Source: Ornithinicoccus sp045032955
GTDB taxonomy: Bacteria > Actinomycetota > Actinomycetes > Actinomycetales > Dermatophilaceae
NCBI RefSeq assembly: GCF_045032955.1
Contig: NZ_JBJFZU010000003.1
Coordinates: 124,001 to 188,000 of the forward strand
Length of the DNA stretch: 64,000 nt
Reading direction: 5' to 3'
Shown here: one piece after another, positions 18,364 through 27,089 of the stretch
How positions within the stretch are numbered: position 1 is the stretch's first letter
How the letters are laid out: each line of letters begins with the position of its first letter
The notes under the pieces: model-generated
The model's input: the letters and a program-made list of their open reading frames with translations, nothing else
What the model was told of the DNA's origin: nothing
The model's database searches: none
Position numbers and translations under genes: made by a program

Positions 18364-19494
18364 ATGACGACCCCCAACGACGGTCAGCACGGCGACGCCG
18401 GCTCCGGACACGGCACCCCGGCCGACGTGCCGGCGGTCCGCCCCGGCAGCGAGGTCGCCGGCACCGACCGCTTCGCCAACCCCGGGCTCCCGCCGCACGT
18501 GCCGCGTCGCGCCGACGTCGACCCCAAGGCCGCGAAGCGCGCCGAGCTGCAGGTCGTCGTCATGTTCGGGCTGTCGGCCGTGGCCTCGGTGGCCTTCGTG
18601 GTCGCCTACTTCGCCGTCGACCCGCAGGCCAGGGGTTACCTGCTCGGCGTCGGCGAGATGAACCTCTTCCACCTGGCCCTGGGCATCACCATGGGCATCT
18701 CGCTGCTCGGGATCGGCCTGGGAGCGATCCACTGGGCCAAGACCCTGATGCCGGACGAGGAGGTCATCGAGCAGCGGCACCCGCAGGCCTCCGGCGAGGA
18801 CGACCGCGCGGCCGTCGCCAAGGACCTGTCGCACGGCTGGCGCAGCTCGCAGCTGAACCGACGACCCCTGCTGCTGGCCTCAGCGGGCGGTGCGTTGAGC
18901 CTCTTCGCCCTCCCGGTGGTGCTCCCCACCGTGGCCGGTCTCGGACCGCGCCCGCGGCAGGAGCTCTACCAGACGAACTGGGAGCGCGGCCTGCGGTTGA
19001 TGATCGACCCGTCCGGCGCGCCCGTTCGGGCAGCCGACGTCACCCAGGGCTCGGTGTTCCACATCATGCCCGAGGGCTGGGTGGGTCATGAGGCCTTCGA
19101 CGAGCACGGGGCCGAGGAGGCGATGATCTCCAAGGGCAAGGACCAGGTGATCCTGGTCAAGCTCGACCCCTCGTTGATCAAGAGCCAGAAGCAGCGGGAC
19201 TGGGGCTACGACGGGATCGTCGCCTACTCCAAGGTCTGCACGCACGTGGGATGTCCGGTGGCGCTGTACGAGCAGCAGACCCACCATCTCCTCTGTCCCT
19301 GCCACCAGTCGACGTTCGACATGACCGACGACTGCAAGGTGATCTTCGGCCCGGCCAAGCGAGCGCTGCCGCAGCTACCGATCACCGTGGACGACGAGGG
19401 CTACATCGTGGCCGCGGACCCCTTCCGCGAGCCTGTCGGGCCGAGCTTCTGGGAGCGCGAGCGCCCGGGCCTGTTGGGAGATGACGAGTCATGA
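18364..19494 (+). CDS. qcrA: Rieske iron-sulfur subunit of the bcc complex
   Basis: Takes an electron from menaquinol in QcrB and passes it to QcrC. 376 residues. A hydrophilic N-terminus of about 60 residues precedes three membrane helices (the actinobacterial form, against one in mitochondria). The C-terminal Rieske fold has CTHVGC at 292-297 and CPCH at 311-314 for the 2Fe-2S cluster. It starts 3 bases after the qcrC stop, and its end overlaps qcrB by 4 bases (ATGA). Confidence 0.96.
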   Translation: MTTPNDGQHGDAGSGHGTPADVPAVRPGSEVAGTDRFANPGLPPHVPRRADVDPKAAKRAELQVVVMFGLSAVASVAFVVAYFAVDPQARGYLLGVGEMNLFHLALGITMGISLLGIGLGAIHWAKTLMPDEEVIEQRHPQASGEDDRAAVAKDLSHGWRSSQLNRRPLLLASAGGALSLFALPVVLPTVAGLGPRPRQELYQTNWERGLRLMIDPSGAPVRAADVTQGSVFHIMPEGWVGHEAFDEHGAEEAMISKGKDQVILVKLDPSLIKSQKQRDWGYDGIVAYSKVCTHVGCPVALYEQQTHHLLCPCHQSTFDMTDDCKVIFGPAKRALPQLPITVDDEGYIVAADPFREPVGPSFWERERPGLLGDDES

Positions 19495-21299
19495 GCCAGG
19501 TACCCCAGGGCGCCGACCACCTGCGCACCGAGAATGTCGGTGTGCAGGATCCGGCCCCGCAGAGCCAGACCGACCAGGCGTCCCCGGACGCGAAGTTCCC
19601 GGGTGCACTGGTCTGGGCCGACGAACGGGTCGGCGCCGCCAAGGGGATGCGGTTCGCGTTCAAGAAGGTCTTCCCCGACCACTGGAGCTTCCTGCTCGGT
19701 GAGATCGCCATGTACTCGATGATCATCGCGCTGGTCACCGGCACCTTCCTCACCCTGTGGTTCGTGCCGAGCCTGGGTCACATCACTTACGACGGCTCCT
19801 ACGTCCCGCTCAAGGGCGTCGGCATGTCCGAGGCTTACGCCTCGACCCTGGACATCAGCTTCGAGGTCAAGGGAGGGCTCCTGATCCGCCAGTTGCACCA
19901 CTGGTCGGCCCTCTTCTTCATCGTCGGTATCGCACTGCACGCCGCACGCGTCTTCTTCACCGGCGCGTTCCGCAAGCCGCGCGAGCTCAACTGGGTCATC
20001 GGCGTCGTGCTTTCCCTGCTGGCCATCATCGAGGGCTTCGCCGGCTACTCGCTGCCGGACGACCTGCTCTCCGGCACCGGCATCCGCGCGATGAACGGCT
20101 TCATGATGTCGGCGCCGGTGATCGGCACCTGGATGACGTTCTTCATCTTCGGCGGCGAGTTCCCCGGCGAGGCGATCATCCCGCGGCTCTACATCGCGCA
20201 CGTGCTGCTGCTGCCCGCCCTCATCGTCGGCCTCTTCGTGCTGCACCTGGCGCTCGTGGTCATCCACAAGCACACCCAGTACCCGGGTCCGGGGCGGACC
20301 GACGACAACGTCGTGGGCTTCCCGGTGATGCCGGTGTATGCCGCGAAGGCCGGTGGCTTCTTCTTCGTCGTCTTCGGCATCACCGCGCTGATCTCGGCGC
20401 TGGTGCAGATCAACGGCGTCTGGGTCTACGGCCCCTACGACCCGACCCAGGTCACCGCCGGCAGCCAGCCGGACTTCTACATGTGGTTCTCCGACGGTGC
20501 GTTGCGGCTGCTGCCGGGGTGGTTGGAGTTCACGGTGTTCGACACGGTGTGGAGCTTCAACATCTTCCTCGGCTCCCTGGTGCTGCTGCCCCTGGTCTGG
20601 ATCATCATGGGTGTCTACCCGTTCCTCGAGGCGTGGATCACCGGCGACAAGCGCGAGCACCACGTGCTCCAGCGCCCGCGCAACGCCCCGGTCCGCACCG
20701 GCATCGGCGTCGCCGCGATCTCGGTCTACCTGGTGCTGGCGCTGGCCTGCATCAACGACATCCTGGCCATCAAGCTGGGCCTGTCGATCAACGACCTGAC
20801 GATCCTGTTCCGGGTGCTGTTCTTCGTGCTCCCGCCGGTGGCCTTCCTGGTCACGAAGAAGCTATGCCTCTCGCTGCAGCAGCACGACCGCGAGCGGGTG
20901 CTGCACGGCAACGAGACCGGTCGTATCGTGCGCACCGCGGACGGCAACTTCTTCGAGGCCCACGAGCCGCTGGACGAGTACGAGCGCTGGGGCCTGGTGG
21001 CCTACGACAGCCCGGTGCCGCTGGGACTCACCGAGGGGGCGGACGTCGACGAGCGCGGCGTGGCCCGTCAGCGGTCCCCGTTGACCAGCGCCCGCAACGC
21101 GGTCTCGCACTTCTTCTACAAGGACACGGTCTCAGCGGTCACCCCGCACGAGCTGGCCGCTGCCCATCACCACGGTGAGCACGAGGCCCTGGAGTCCTCC
21201 GCGACGCCGCAGCTGGGCATCCCGGTGAACGACAGCGTCGGTGACGACGACTTCGTCGACGAGCACGGATCCGCGGTGCAGGCGCCCCGTCATCGCTGA
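19491..21299 (+). CDS. qcrB: Cytochrome b subunit of the bcc complex
   Basis: Membrane subunit that oxidises menaquinol. 602 residues. The b-heme histidines are visible in HHWSALFFIVGIALHAARV and in YIAHVLLLPALIVGLFVLH. The quinol-site motif normally written PEWY or PDWY reads PDFY here, in GSQPDFYMWFSDGALRLLPG. A long hydrophilic C-terminal extension of about 110 residues, starting near HEPLDEYERWG, follows the last helix. It is last in the ctaE-qcr operon, with a 4-base overlap on qcrA. Mycobacterial QcrB is the target of Q203-type inhibitors. Confidence 0.96.
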   Translation: MSQVPQGADHLRTENVGVQDPAPQSQTDQASPDAKFPGALVWADERVGAAKGMRFAFKKVFPDHWSFLLGEIAMYSMIIALVTGTFLTLWFVPSLGHITYDGSYVPLKGVGMSEAYASTLDISFEVKGGLLIRQLHHWSALFFIVGIALHAARVFFTGAFRKPRELNWVIGVVLSLLAIIEGFAGYSLPDDLLSGTGIRAMNGFMMSAPVIGTWMTFFIFGGEFPGEAIIPRLYIAHVLLLPALIVGLFVLHLALVVIHKHTQYPGPGRTDDNVVGFPVMPVYAAKAGGFFFVVFGITALISALVQINGVWVYGPYDPTQVTAGSQPDFYMWFSDGALRLLPGWLEFTVFDTVWSFNIFLGSLVLLPLVWIIMGVYPFLEAWITGDKREHHVLQRPRNAPVRTGIGVAAISVYLVLALACINDILAIKLGLSINDLTILFRVLFFVLPPVAFLVTKKLCLSLQQHDRERVLHGNETGRIVRTADGNFFEAHEPLDEYERWGLVAYDSPVPLGLTEGADVDERGVARQRSPLTSARNAVSHFFYKDTVSAVTPHELAAAHHHGEHEALESSATPQLGIPVNDSVGDDDFVDEHGSAVQAPRHR

Positions 21300-21390
21300 C
21301 CCGGACCCGACCTGGCTGTGCCCCGCCCCCGACGAGGACGGCGGGGCACAGCCGCATCGGCACGCCACCGGGGAGGGCGCCGAGCTGGAG

Positions 21391-21735
21391 ATGTCCAGGG
21401 AGGAGTTCGAGGAGGCCGTGGGGGAGGCGCTGGACCTGGTGCCCGAGGGGCTGATGGACCATCTGGACAACGTCGTCTTCCTGGTCGAGGACGAGCCCGA
21501 GCCGGGGGAGCCGGACCTGCTCGGTCTCTACGACGGCATACCGCTGACGGAACGTGACGACCTGGGGATGGGGATGCAGCTGCCCGACCGGATCTTCGTC
21601 TACCGCGGTCCGTTGCTGCGGATGTGCGAGGACCGGGAGGAGCTGCTGGACGAGATCGCCATCACCGTCGTCCACGAGATCGCGCACCACTTCGGCATCG
21701 ACGACGACCGCCTCCACCGTCTCGGCTGGGGCTGA
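21391..21735 (+). CDS. Minimal zincin-like metallopeptidase
   Basis: 114 residues. It begins MSREEFEEAVGEALDLVP, the typical start of the family often annotated 'metallopeptidase family protein'. The zinc-site helix is HEIAHHFGIDDDRLHRLG (H95, E96, H99, with acidic D104-D106 as a possible third ligand). There is no signal peptide, so it is cytosolic. Substrates are unknown; the fold is the smallest known zincin type. An upstream in-frame GTG at 21241 lies inside qcrB and is not chosen. The ribosome site is weak (GGAG adjacent to the ATG), so the start is uncertain. It may be read from the qcr transcript. Confidence 0.78.
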   Translation: MSREEFEEAVGEALDLVPEGLMDHLDNVVFLVEDEPEPGEPDLLGLYDGIPLTERDDLGMGMQLPDRIFVYRGPLLRMCEDREELLDEIAITVVHEIAHHFGIDDDRLHRLGWG

Positions 21736-21745
21736 GCGGACGGGC

Positions 21746-21751
21746 TAGAGT
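21746..21751 (+). promoter_or_regulatory. -10 element for the leaderless Lrp/AsnC-domain gene
   Basis: TAGAGT, 6 bases before the GTG at 21758. Confidence 0.55.
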
Positions 21752-21757
21752 GGTGAG

Positions 21758-22039
21758 GTGATCTCCGCCATCGTCTTGATCAAGGCCGACGTAGCCCGCA
21801 TCCCCGAGGCCGCACGGGAGATCGCCGGGATCGAGGGGATCAGTGAGGTGTACTCCGTCACCGGGGACGTGGACCTGATCGCCGTGGCGCGGGTGTCGCG
21901 GCACGAGCAGTTCGCCGACGTCATCGCCGACCGGCTGAACAAGGTGCCGGGCGTCCAGGAGACGACGACGCACATCTCGTTCCGCAGCTACTCCTCCGCG
22001 GACCTCGAGGCCGGTTTCTCGCTGGGCCTGGACTCCTGA
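21758..22039 (+). CDS. Stand-alone Lrp/AsnC ligand-binding (RAM) domain protein
   Basis: 93 residues, only the alpha-beta sandwich RAM domain of Lrp/AsnC regulators, with no DNA-binding helix-turn-helix. The pattern includes AIVLIKADVARIPEAA, the EVYSVTGDVDLIAVARV ligand strand-loop and VPGVQETTTHISF. Such proteins form dimers or octamers and may bind amino acids. They act alone or modify full-length Lrp proteins (family knowledge). The GTG start is set by the TAGAGT -10. It is convergent with the exonuclease/UvrC-like gene, with a 24-base gap. Confidence 0.85.
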   Translation: MISAIVLIKADVARIPEAAREIAGIEGISEVYSVTGDVDLIAVARVSRHEQFADVIADRLNKVPGVQETTTHISFRSYSSADLEAGFSLGLDS

Positions 22040-22063
22040 CCGACCGCAGGTGACGCCGAAGGG

Positions 22064-23767
22064 CTACCGGTCGGACCACCGGCTGGTCTGCTCCTCCAGC
22101 TCTGCACGGCTGGCGCCGGCGCCGCCGACCGGGCAGGTCCACTCCCCGTCGAGGTCGACCAGGCGGGTCCCGGGCGACTCCAGCCAGCGCAGCACCAGCT
22201 CGGTCTCCTGCGGGTGGGCGGGTAGGGCCGTGCCGGACGTGTCGTGGACCACGACCTCGGCGGTGTCCCGCAGCGCCTGGACGTAGGGCATCGGGTCGGC
22301 GCCGGGAGGGCTGACGGTGGACCCGGCCAGGCGCCCGAACCGCACGCAGACCAGCTCCCACCCGCCACGCTCACGACGCCGGGCGGCGACCAGGTGCGGG
22401 GTGCGCAGCAACGGCCGCAGCCGCTGCGCGCGGGCGGCGGCACGGACCAGGGCCAGCATCCGGTCGCGCAGGGTGCCGGCCTCCTCGAAGCGCTCCTGCT
22501 CGGCCAGCGTGTCCAGGCGCTCGCGCAGCTCGGCGACCACCTCTGCGGTGCCCCCCACCAGGGCCCTGGCCGCCCGCTCGGCGATGCCGGCGTAGTCCTG
22601 GGTGCTCTGCGCCCCGATGCACGGCCCACCGCAGCGGCCCAGGTCGAGCAGCACGCAGGCGGTGGTCCCCGGGCGGCGGGCCGAGATGCGGGAGGTGCAC
22701 TGCCGCAGCGGCACCACCTCGTGCAGGGCGGTGACCGCCGCCTCGGCGCTGCGCCGTGAGGAGAAGGGCCCCGCGTGGTGGGACCCGTCCTGGGTCACCG
22801 AGCGCACCACGGACAACCGGGGGAAGGGCTCGTCGGTGAGCTTCACCCACAGGGCCTTCTCGGGGTGCCGGGACGCCCGGTTGTAGCGCGGCTTGTGCTC
22901 GGCGATCAGCCGGAGCTCGCGCACCGACGCCTCCAGGGTGGTGGCGCAGACGATCGGCGTCAGCGACTCGGCGAGGCCCACCATCTCGGCCATCCGGCGC
23001 CGTGTCTCCGAGGCGGTGAAGTAGGTGAGCGTGCGGCGGCGGAGGTCGGTGGCGGTGCCCACGTACAGCGGGCGGCCCTGCCCGTCGCGGAAGACGTAGA
23101 CCCCCGGGGCGGCGGGCATCGCCTCGGCCAGGAACCGCTTGCGCCGCTGGGCCGTGCTCACCCGTGAGCTGTAGGAACGCAGCTCCTCGAGGGTGTGCAC
23201 CCCCAGGTTCCCCACCCGCCCGATCAGGGCGTGCAGCACGTCCACCGTCGCCCGCGCGTCGTGCAGGGCGCGGTGGTCCGGGGTGGTCGTCGCCCCGAAG
23301 AGCGCCGCCAGGCTGCCGAGCTTGTGGTTCGGGGCCTCGTCCTTGTGCACCAGCTGACGGGCCAGCCGCACGGTGTCCACGACCCCGAAGACCGGCCACC
23401 GGTGGCCGGTCTCCGCCGCGGCCGCCTTGAGGAAGGAGACGTCGAAACCCGCGTTGTGGGCGACGAGCACGCTGCCGGCCGCGAACTCCAGGAACTGCGG
23501 CAGCACGGTCGAGATCGGCGGGGCGTCGCCGACCATGGCGTTGGTGATCCCGGTCAGCACGCTGATGAACGGCGGGATCGGGGTGCTCGGCCGCACCAGG
23601 GTCTGGAACTCCCCGAGCACCTCGCCGCCGCGCACCTTCACCGCGCCGATCTCGGTGATCTGCGACCCGGAGGGTGACCCGCCGGTGGTCTCCAGGTCGA
23701 CGACCACGAAGGTGACGTCGGACAGGGAGGTCCCCAGGTCCTCGAACGTCTCCTGAACCATCTGCAT
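22064..23767 (-). CDS. DEDDh exonuclease fused to a UvrC-like GIY-YIG domain
   Basis: A 567-residue fusion. Residues 18-185 are a DnaQ-type 3'-5' exonuclease with VVDLETTGG (D24, E26), VAHNAGFDVSFL and HDARATVDVL, the DEDDh set. From about residue 230 a GIY-YIG nuclease domain follows (PGVYVFRDGQGRPLYVGTA), then a UvrC-like middle part with RYNRASRHPEKALWVK and CVLLDLGRCGGPC. The UvrC C-terminal RNase H and HhH domains are missing. It matches Rv2191 in mycobacteria. A repair or proofreading role is likely but unproven. The ATG at 23767 is 7 bases from TACGTT; a GTG at 23791 would extend it by 8 residues. Confidence 0.88.
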   Translation of the reverse strand: MQMVQETFEDLGTSLSDVTFVVVDLETTGGSPSGSQITEIGAVKVRGGEVLGEFQTLVRPSTPIPPFISVLTGITNAMVGDAPPISTVLPQFLEFAAGSVLVAHNAGFDVSFLKAAAAETGHRWPVFGVVDTVRLARQLVHKDEAPNHKLGSLAALFGATTTPDHRALHDARATVDVLHALIGRVGNLGVHTLEELRSYSSRVSTAQRRKRFLAEAMPAAPGVYVFRDGQGRPLYVGTATDLRRRTLTYFTASETRRRMAEMVGLAESLTPIVCATTLEASVRELRLIAEHKPRYNRASRHPEKALWVKLTDEPFPRLSVVRSVTQDGSHHAGPFSSRRSAEAAVTALHEVVPLRQCTSRISARRPGTTACVLLDLGRCGGPCIGAQSTQDYAGIAERAARALVGGTAEVVAELRERLDTLAEQERFEEAGTLRDRMLALVRAAARAQRLRPLLRTPHLVAARRRERGGWELVCVRFGRLAGSTVSPPGADPMPYVQALRDTAEVVVHDTSGTALPAHPQETELVLRWLESPGTRLVDLDGEWTCPVGGAGASRAELEEQTSRWSDR

Positions 23768-23774
23768 ACCGACG

Positions 23775-23780
23775 AACGTA
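23775..23780 (-). promoter_or_regulatory. -10 element for the DEDDh/UvrC-like gene
   Basis: TACGTT on the minus strand, 7 bases from the ATG at 23767. Confidence 0.5.
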
Positions 23781-23883
23781 GACGGGGGCACCGACAGAGC
23801 ACCGCAGGCAGGCCGTCACGCCGGGCAGGCGGGGTCTGTCGGTGCCCACCCCTAGCGTCTCGTCAGGACAAGGAGGTGGACCC

Positions 23884-24249
23884 ATGTACCCCACGACCCC
23901 ACCCACGCCGCCCGGCGGATCCACGACCGTGATCGACTGCCAGACCTGTCCGGTCCGCGGTCGCCACTGCGGGGACTGCTTCGTGCCGCTCCTCGGGCAG
24001 GTCTGGCTCCAGGAGCCGGCCGTGCGGGATCGCTCGCCCGGGACCGGCGACATCGGCACCGACAGCGACCACTACCTGCACGGACGCGAGGACGACCACG
24101 CCGAGCACGCCGACCGCGGCGCACCGGCGCCGCTGGACAGCGACGAGCTCAGCGCCGTAGGCGCCTTCGTGCGCGCCGGCCTGGTCACCCCGCAGCAGGC
24201 CCGTGGCGCCGTGGCGCGGACCGCCCCGGAACGGTCGGCCACCGGCTAG
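23884..24249 (+). CDS. Small cysteine-cluster protein of unknown function
   Basis: 121 residues. The N-terminal half has four cysteines in DCQTCPVRGRHCGDC (C19, C22, C29, C32), a likely metal or Fe-S site. The middle is acidic and disordered (EDDHAEHAD). The C-terminal helix is LDSDELSAVGAFVRAGLV. I recognise the layout from small proteins widespread in actinobacteria near fatty-acid ligase and exonuclease genes, but know no function. The ATG at 23884 follows an excellent AAGGAGGTGG site. It is convergent with the acyl-CoA synthetase, 10 bases away. Confidence 0.72.
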   Translation: MYPTTPPTPPGGSTTVIDCQTCPVRGRHCGDCFVPLLGQVWLQEPAVRDRSPGTGDIGTDSDHYLHGREDDHAEHADRGAPAPLDSDELSAVGAFVRAGLVTPQQARGAVARTAPERSATG

Positions 24250-24259
24250 TGGCTCCCGA

Positions 24260-26059
24260 TCACCCTCGGCGGGTGGCGTAGAGCTGCTCGATCTCCTCGC
24301 GGTAGCGCTCGTCCACGTGGGCCCGCCGCAGCTTCAGGGAGGGGGTGAGCAAGCCGCTCTCGACGGTGAAGTCGTCCTCGAGCACCCGGAAGCTGCGGAT
24401 CGACTCGCCGCGGCTCACCGGGGCGTTCGCGGCGTCCACCGCCTCCCGCAGCTCTGCACGCAGCGCCGGGTGGGTCCGCACCTGCGCGGGCTCCAGCTCG
24501 CCCAGACCCTGCTGCCGCGCCCAGGCCGCCACCATCTCCTCGTCCAGGGTGATGAGCACCGCGACGAAGGGGCGGCCCTCACCCACCACCATGCAGTGCG
24601 ACACCAGCCGGTGGGCACGCAGCCGGTCCTCCATCGGCCCGGGCAGCACGTTCTTGCCCCCGGCCGTGACGATCAGCTCCTTGCTGCGCCCGGTCAGCCG
24701 CAGGAACCCCTCCTCGTCCACGCTCCCCAGGTCACCGGTCCGCAACCAGCCGTCCTGCAGCGCCGCGGCGTCGGCGTCCGGGTCCTCGTGGTAGCCGCGC
24801 AGCACGCCCACCCCCCTGACCCAGACCTCCCCGGCGTCGTCCACCCGTACCGAGACCCCGGGCAACGGGCGACCGACGGTGCCGATCCGGATCATGTCCG
24901 GGGTGTTGACCGTGGCCGGCGCGGTGGTCTCGGTCAGGCCGTAGCCCTCCAGCACCACCACCCCGACGCCCCGGTAGAAGTGCCCGAGACGCTCGCCCAG
25001 GGCGGCCCCGCCGGAGATGGCGTACTGCACCCGGCCACCCATCGCCGCCCGCAGCCGCGCGTAGACCAGCCGGTCCGCGACGGCCCGACGGGCCCGCAGG
25101 GTGAACCCGACGGACCCGGTGTCGAGCGCCCGGCTGTACCGGCCTGCGACGTCGGCGGCCCAGCGGAAGACCCGCCCCCGACCGGCCGCTTCCGCCCGCT
25201 GCTCACCGGCGGTGTAGATCTTCTCGAAGACGCGGGGCACGGCCAGCAGGAAGGTCGGTCGGAACGTGGCCAGGTCGTCCAGCAGCGTGCCCGGGTCCGG
25301 GGTGTGCCCCATCCGCACCCCGGAGTGCAGGCAGAGCACCTCGATGAAGCGGGCGAAGACGTGGGCCAGCGGGAGGAAGATCAGGTTCGCCGCACCCGGT
25401 GCGCCGACGATCACCGACAACCGCTCGGCGGCGTTCTCCGCGAGGGTCATGAAGTTGTCGTGGGTCAGCTCGCACCCCTTGGGGCGTCCGGTGGTCCCCG
25501 AGGTGTAGATGATCGTGGCCAGGTCGTCGCGCCGGACACCGCTTCGCCGCTCCTCCAGAGCGCTGTCCGGCACGTCGGCGTCGGCCTCGACCAGCTCCTC
25601 CAGCGACCCGTTCTCGATCTGCCAGACGTCGCGCAGGGTGTCGACGCCCTCCCTGGCCCGGGCGACCGTGGCCATCATCGGTGCATCCTCGACGATGATG
25701 GCGACGGCCCTGGAGTCGCGGCAGATGAAGTTCACCTGCTCCACCGAGCTGGTCTCGTAGACCGGGACCGGTACCGCGCCGACGGTCCACAGGGCCAGGT
25801 CGGCCAGCGTCCACTCCAGCCGGGTGCGGCTCATGATCGCGACCCGGTCGCCGACCTCGATCCCGGCGGCCACCAGCCCCTTCGCCAGGGCGCCGACCCG
25901 GCGGTGCAGCTGCGCCGCGGTGAGGTCCTGCCACCCGTCGGCCCCGCGCACGCTCGCCAGCACCCGCGTCGGCTCCACCCGCGCCCAGCGGGCCGGGTAG
26001 TCCGCGATGCCGCCCACCGTCCCGGTCGGGACGAGCGGGGGGACGGACACCTCTCTCAC
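24260..26059 (-). CDS. Long-chain fatty-acid--CoA ligase (AMP-binding)
   Basis: Activates fatty acids to acyl-CoA through an acyl-AMP. 599 residues, the long-chain ligase (FadD15-like) length. Motifs are IIYTSGTTGRPKGCE (P-loop A3), EGYGLTETTAP (A5), WLRTGDLGSVDEEGFL (A7/A8 hinge), RSKELIVTAGGKN, and a SLKLRR region near the end. The GTG at 26059 is preceded by GGAGGTCAC. In mycobacteria fadD15 lies in the same neighbourhood. It is divergent from the ROK genes. Confidence 0.92.
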   Translation of the reverse strand: MREVSVPPLVPTGTVGGIADYPARWARVEPTRVLASVRGADGWQDLTAAQLHRRVGALAKGLVAAGIEVGDRVAIMSRTRLEWTLADLALWTVGAVPVPVYETSSVEQVNFICRDSRAVAIIVEDAPMMATVARAREGVDTLRDVWQIENGSLEELVEADADVPDSALEERRSGVRRDDLATIIYTSGTTGRPKGCELTHDNFMTLAENAAERLSVIVGAPGAANLIFLPLAHVFARFIEVLCLHSGVRMGHTPDPGTLLDDLATFRPTFLLAVPRVFEKIYTAGEQRAEAAGRGRVFRWAADVAGRYSRALDTGSVGFTLRARRAVADRLVYARLRAAMGGRVQYAISGGAALGERLGHFYRGVGVVVLEGYGLTETTAPATVNTPDMIRIGTVGRPLPGVSVRVDDAGEVWVRGVGVLRGYHEDPDADAAALQDGWLRTGDLGSVDEEGFLRLTGRSKELIVTAGGKNVLPGPMEDRLRAHRLVSHCMVVGEGRPFVAVLITLDEEMVAAWARQQGLGELEPAQVRTHPALRAELREAVDAANAPVSRGESIRSFRVLEDDFTVESGLLTPSLKLRRAHVDERYREEIEQLYATRRG

Positions 26060-26116
26060 GTGACCTCCAGGTCGTGGCGTGGGCTGTGCGCGGGCGGGCC
26101 CACCCTACCCGCGGGC

Positions 26117-26122
26117 TAGGCT
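26117..26122 (+). promoter_or_regulatory. -10 element for the leaderless ROK operon
   Basis: TAGGCT, 7 bases before the GTG at 26130. Confidence 0.6.
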
Positions 26123-26129
26123 CGGACCC

Positions 26130-27089
26130 GTGAGCATCAGCGTCGGCGTGGACATCGGTGGCACCAAGATCGCGGCCAGCGCGATCTCGGCGGAGGGGGA
26201 GGTGCTGCACCGTGCGCTCCGGCAGACCCCGGCGCAGGACCCGGACGACATCGTCACCGCGGTGGCGGATGTGGTGGCCGATCTGGACCGCCAGCTGGGC
26301 GAAGCCGCCGAGGTGGGGTCGGTGGGGGTGGCCTGCGCGGGTCTGGTGGACCGAGCCGGAGACACGGTGGTCTTCGCCCCCAACCTGGCCTGGCGGGACG
26401 AGCCGCTGCGGGAGCGGGTGACGCGGGCGACCGGTCTGCCGGTGGTGCTGGAGAACGACGCGAACGCCGCGGCCTGGGGCGAGTTCCGGTTCGGCGCCGG
26501 CCGCGACGTCGAGCAGATGCTGCTGGTCACCCTGGGGACCGGCATCGGCGGCGGCATCGTCATCGACGGCGAGCTGCTGCGCGGCGCGCACGGGATGGGC
26601 GCCGAGGTCGGGCACATGCGGATGGTGCCGGACGGGCACCGGTGCGGCTGCGGCAACAAGGGCTGCTGGGAGGTGTATGCCTCCGGCAACGCCCTCGTCC
26701 GCGAGGCCCGGGAGCTGGTCGCCGGGGGGAGTCCGCACGCCGGTGCCCTGTCCGACCGCTGCGCAGGGGTCCCGGGCGCCCTGACCGGACGGATGGTCAC
26801 CGAGGTGGCGCAGGCCGGTGACCCCGCCGCCCGGGAGCTCCTGGAGGACGTGGGCCGCTGGACCGGCGAGGGGCTGGCCACGTTGGCCGCCGTGCTGGAC
26901 CCGCACCTGTTCGTCGTCGGGGGCGGGGTGTCCGCGGCCGGTGACCTGGTGCTGGGCCCGGCCCGCTCCGCCTTCGCCCGGAACCTCACCGGGCGGGGGC
27001 ACCGGGAGGTGACCCCGCTCGTGGTGGCGGAGCTGGGCAACGACGCCGGGATGATCGGCGTGGCCGACCTGGCCGCGCTGCGCGCGTGA
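26130..27089 (+). CDS. ROK-family glucokinase-type sugar kinase, copy 1
   Basis: 319 residues. The N-terminal phosphate motif is GVDIGGTKIAAS. The catalytic-region motif ENDANAAAWGE carries the base Asp. The ROK zinc/signature block is CGCGNKGCWEVYASG near residues 172-186, with VGGGVSAAG near the C-terminus. There is no N-terminal helix-turn-helix, so it is a kinase and not a repressor. The best guess is ATP-dependent glucokinase. It is leaderless from TAGGCT and ends in a GTGA overlap with a close paralogue. Confidence 0.88.
   Translation: MSISVGVDIGGTKIAASAISAEGEVLHRALRQTPAQDPDDIVTAVADVVADLDRQLGEAAEVGSVGVACAGLVDRAGDTVVFAPNLAWRDEPLRERVTRATGLPVVLENDANAAAWGEFRFGAGRDVEQMLLVTLGTGIGGGIVIDGELLRGAHGMGAEVGHMRMVPDGHRCGCGNKGCWEVYASGNALVREARELVAGGSPHAGALSDRCAGVPGALTGRMVTEVAQAGDPAARELLEDVGRWTGEGLATLAAVLDPHLFVVGGGVSAAGDLVLGPARSAFARNLTGRGHREVTPLVVAELGNDAGMIGVADLAALRA

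Noticed and set aside
21241..21390. A longer form of the zincin gene starting inside qcrB
   Set aside because: The extra residues are unlike the family, whose members begin at the MSREEFEE-type helix.
22040..22074. A terminator between the Lrp-domain gene and the exonuclease/UvrC gene
   Set aside because: Only a 7-bp stem with a loop of about 20 bases, reaching into coding sequence; too weak to claim.
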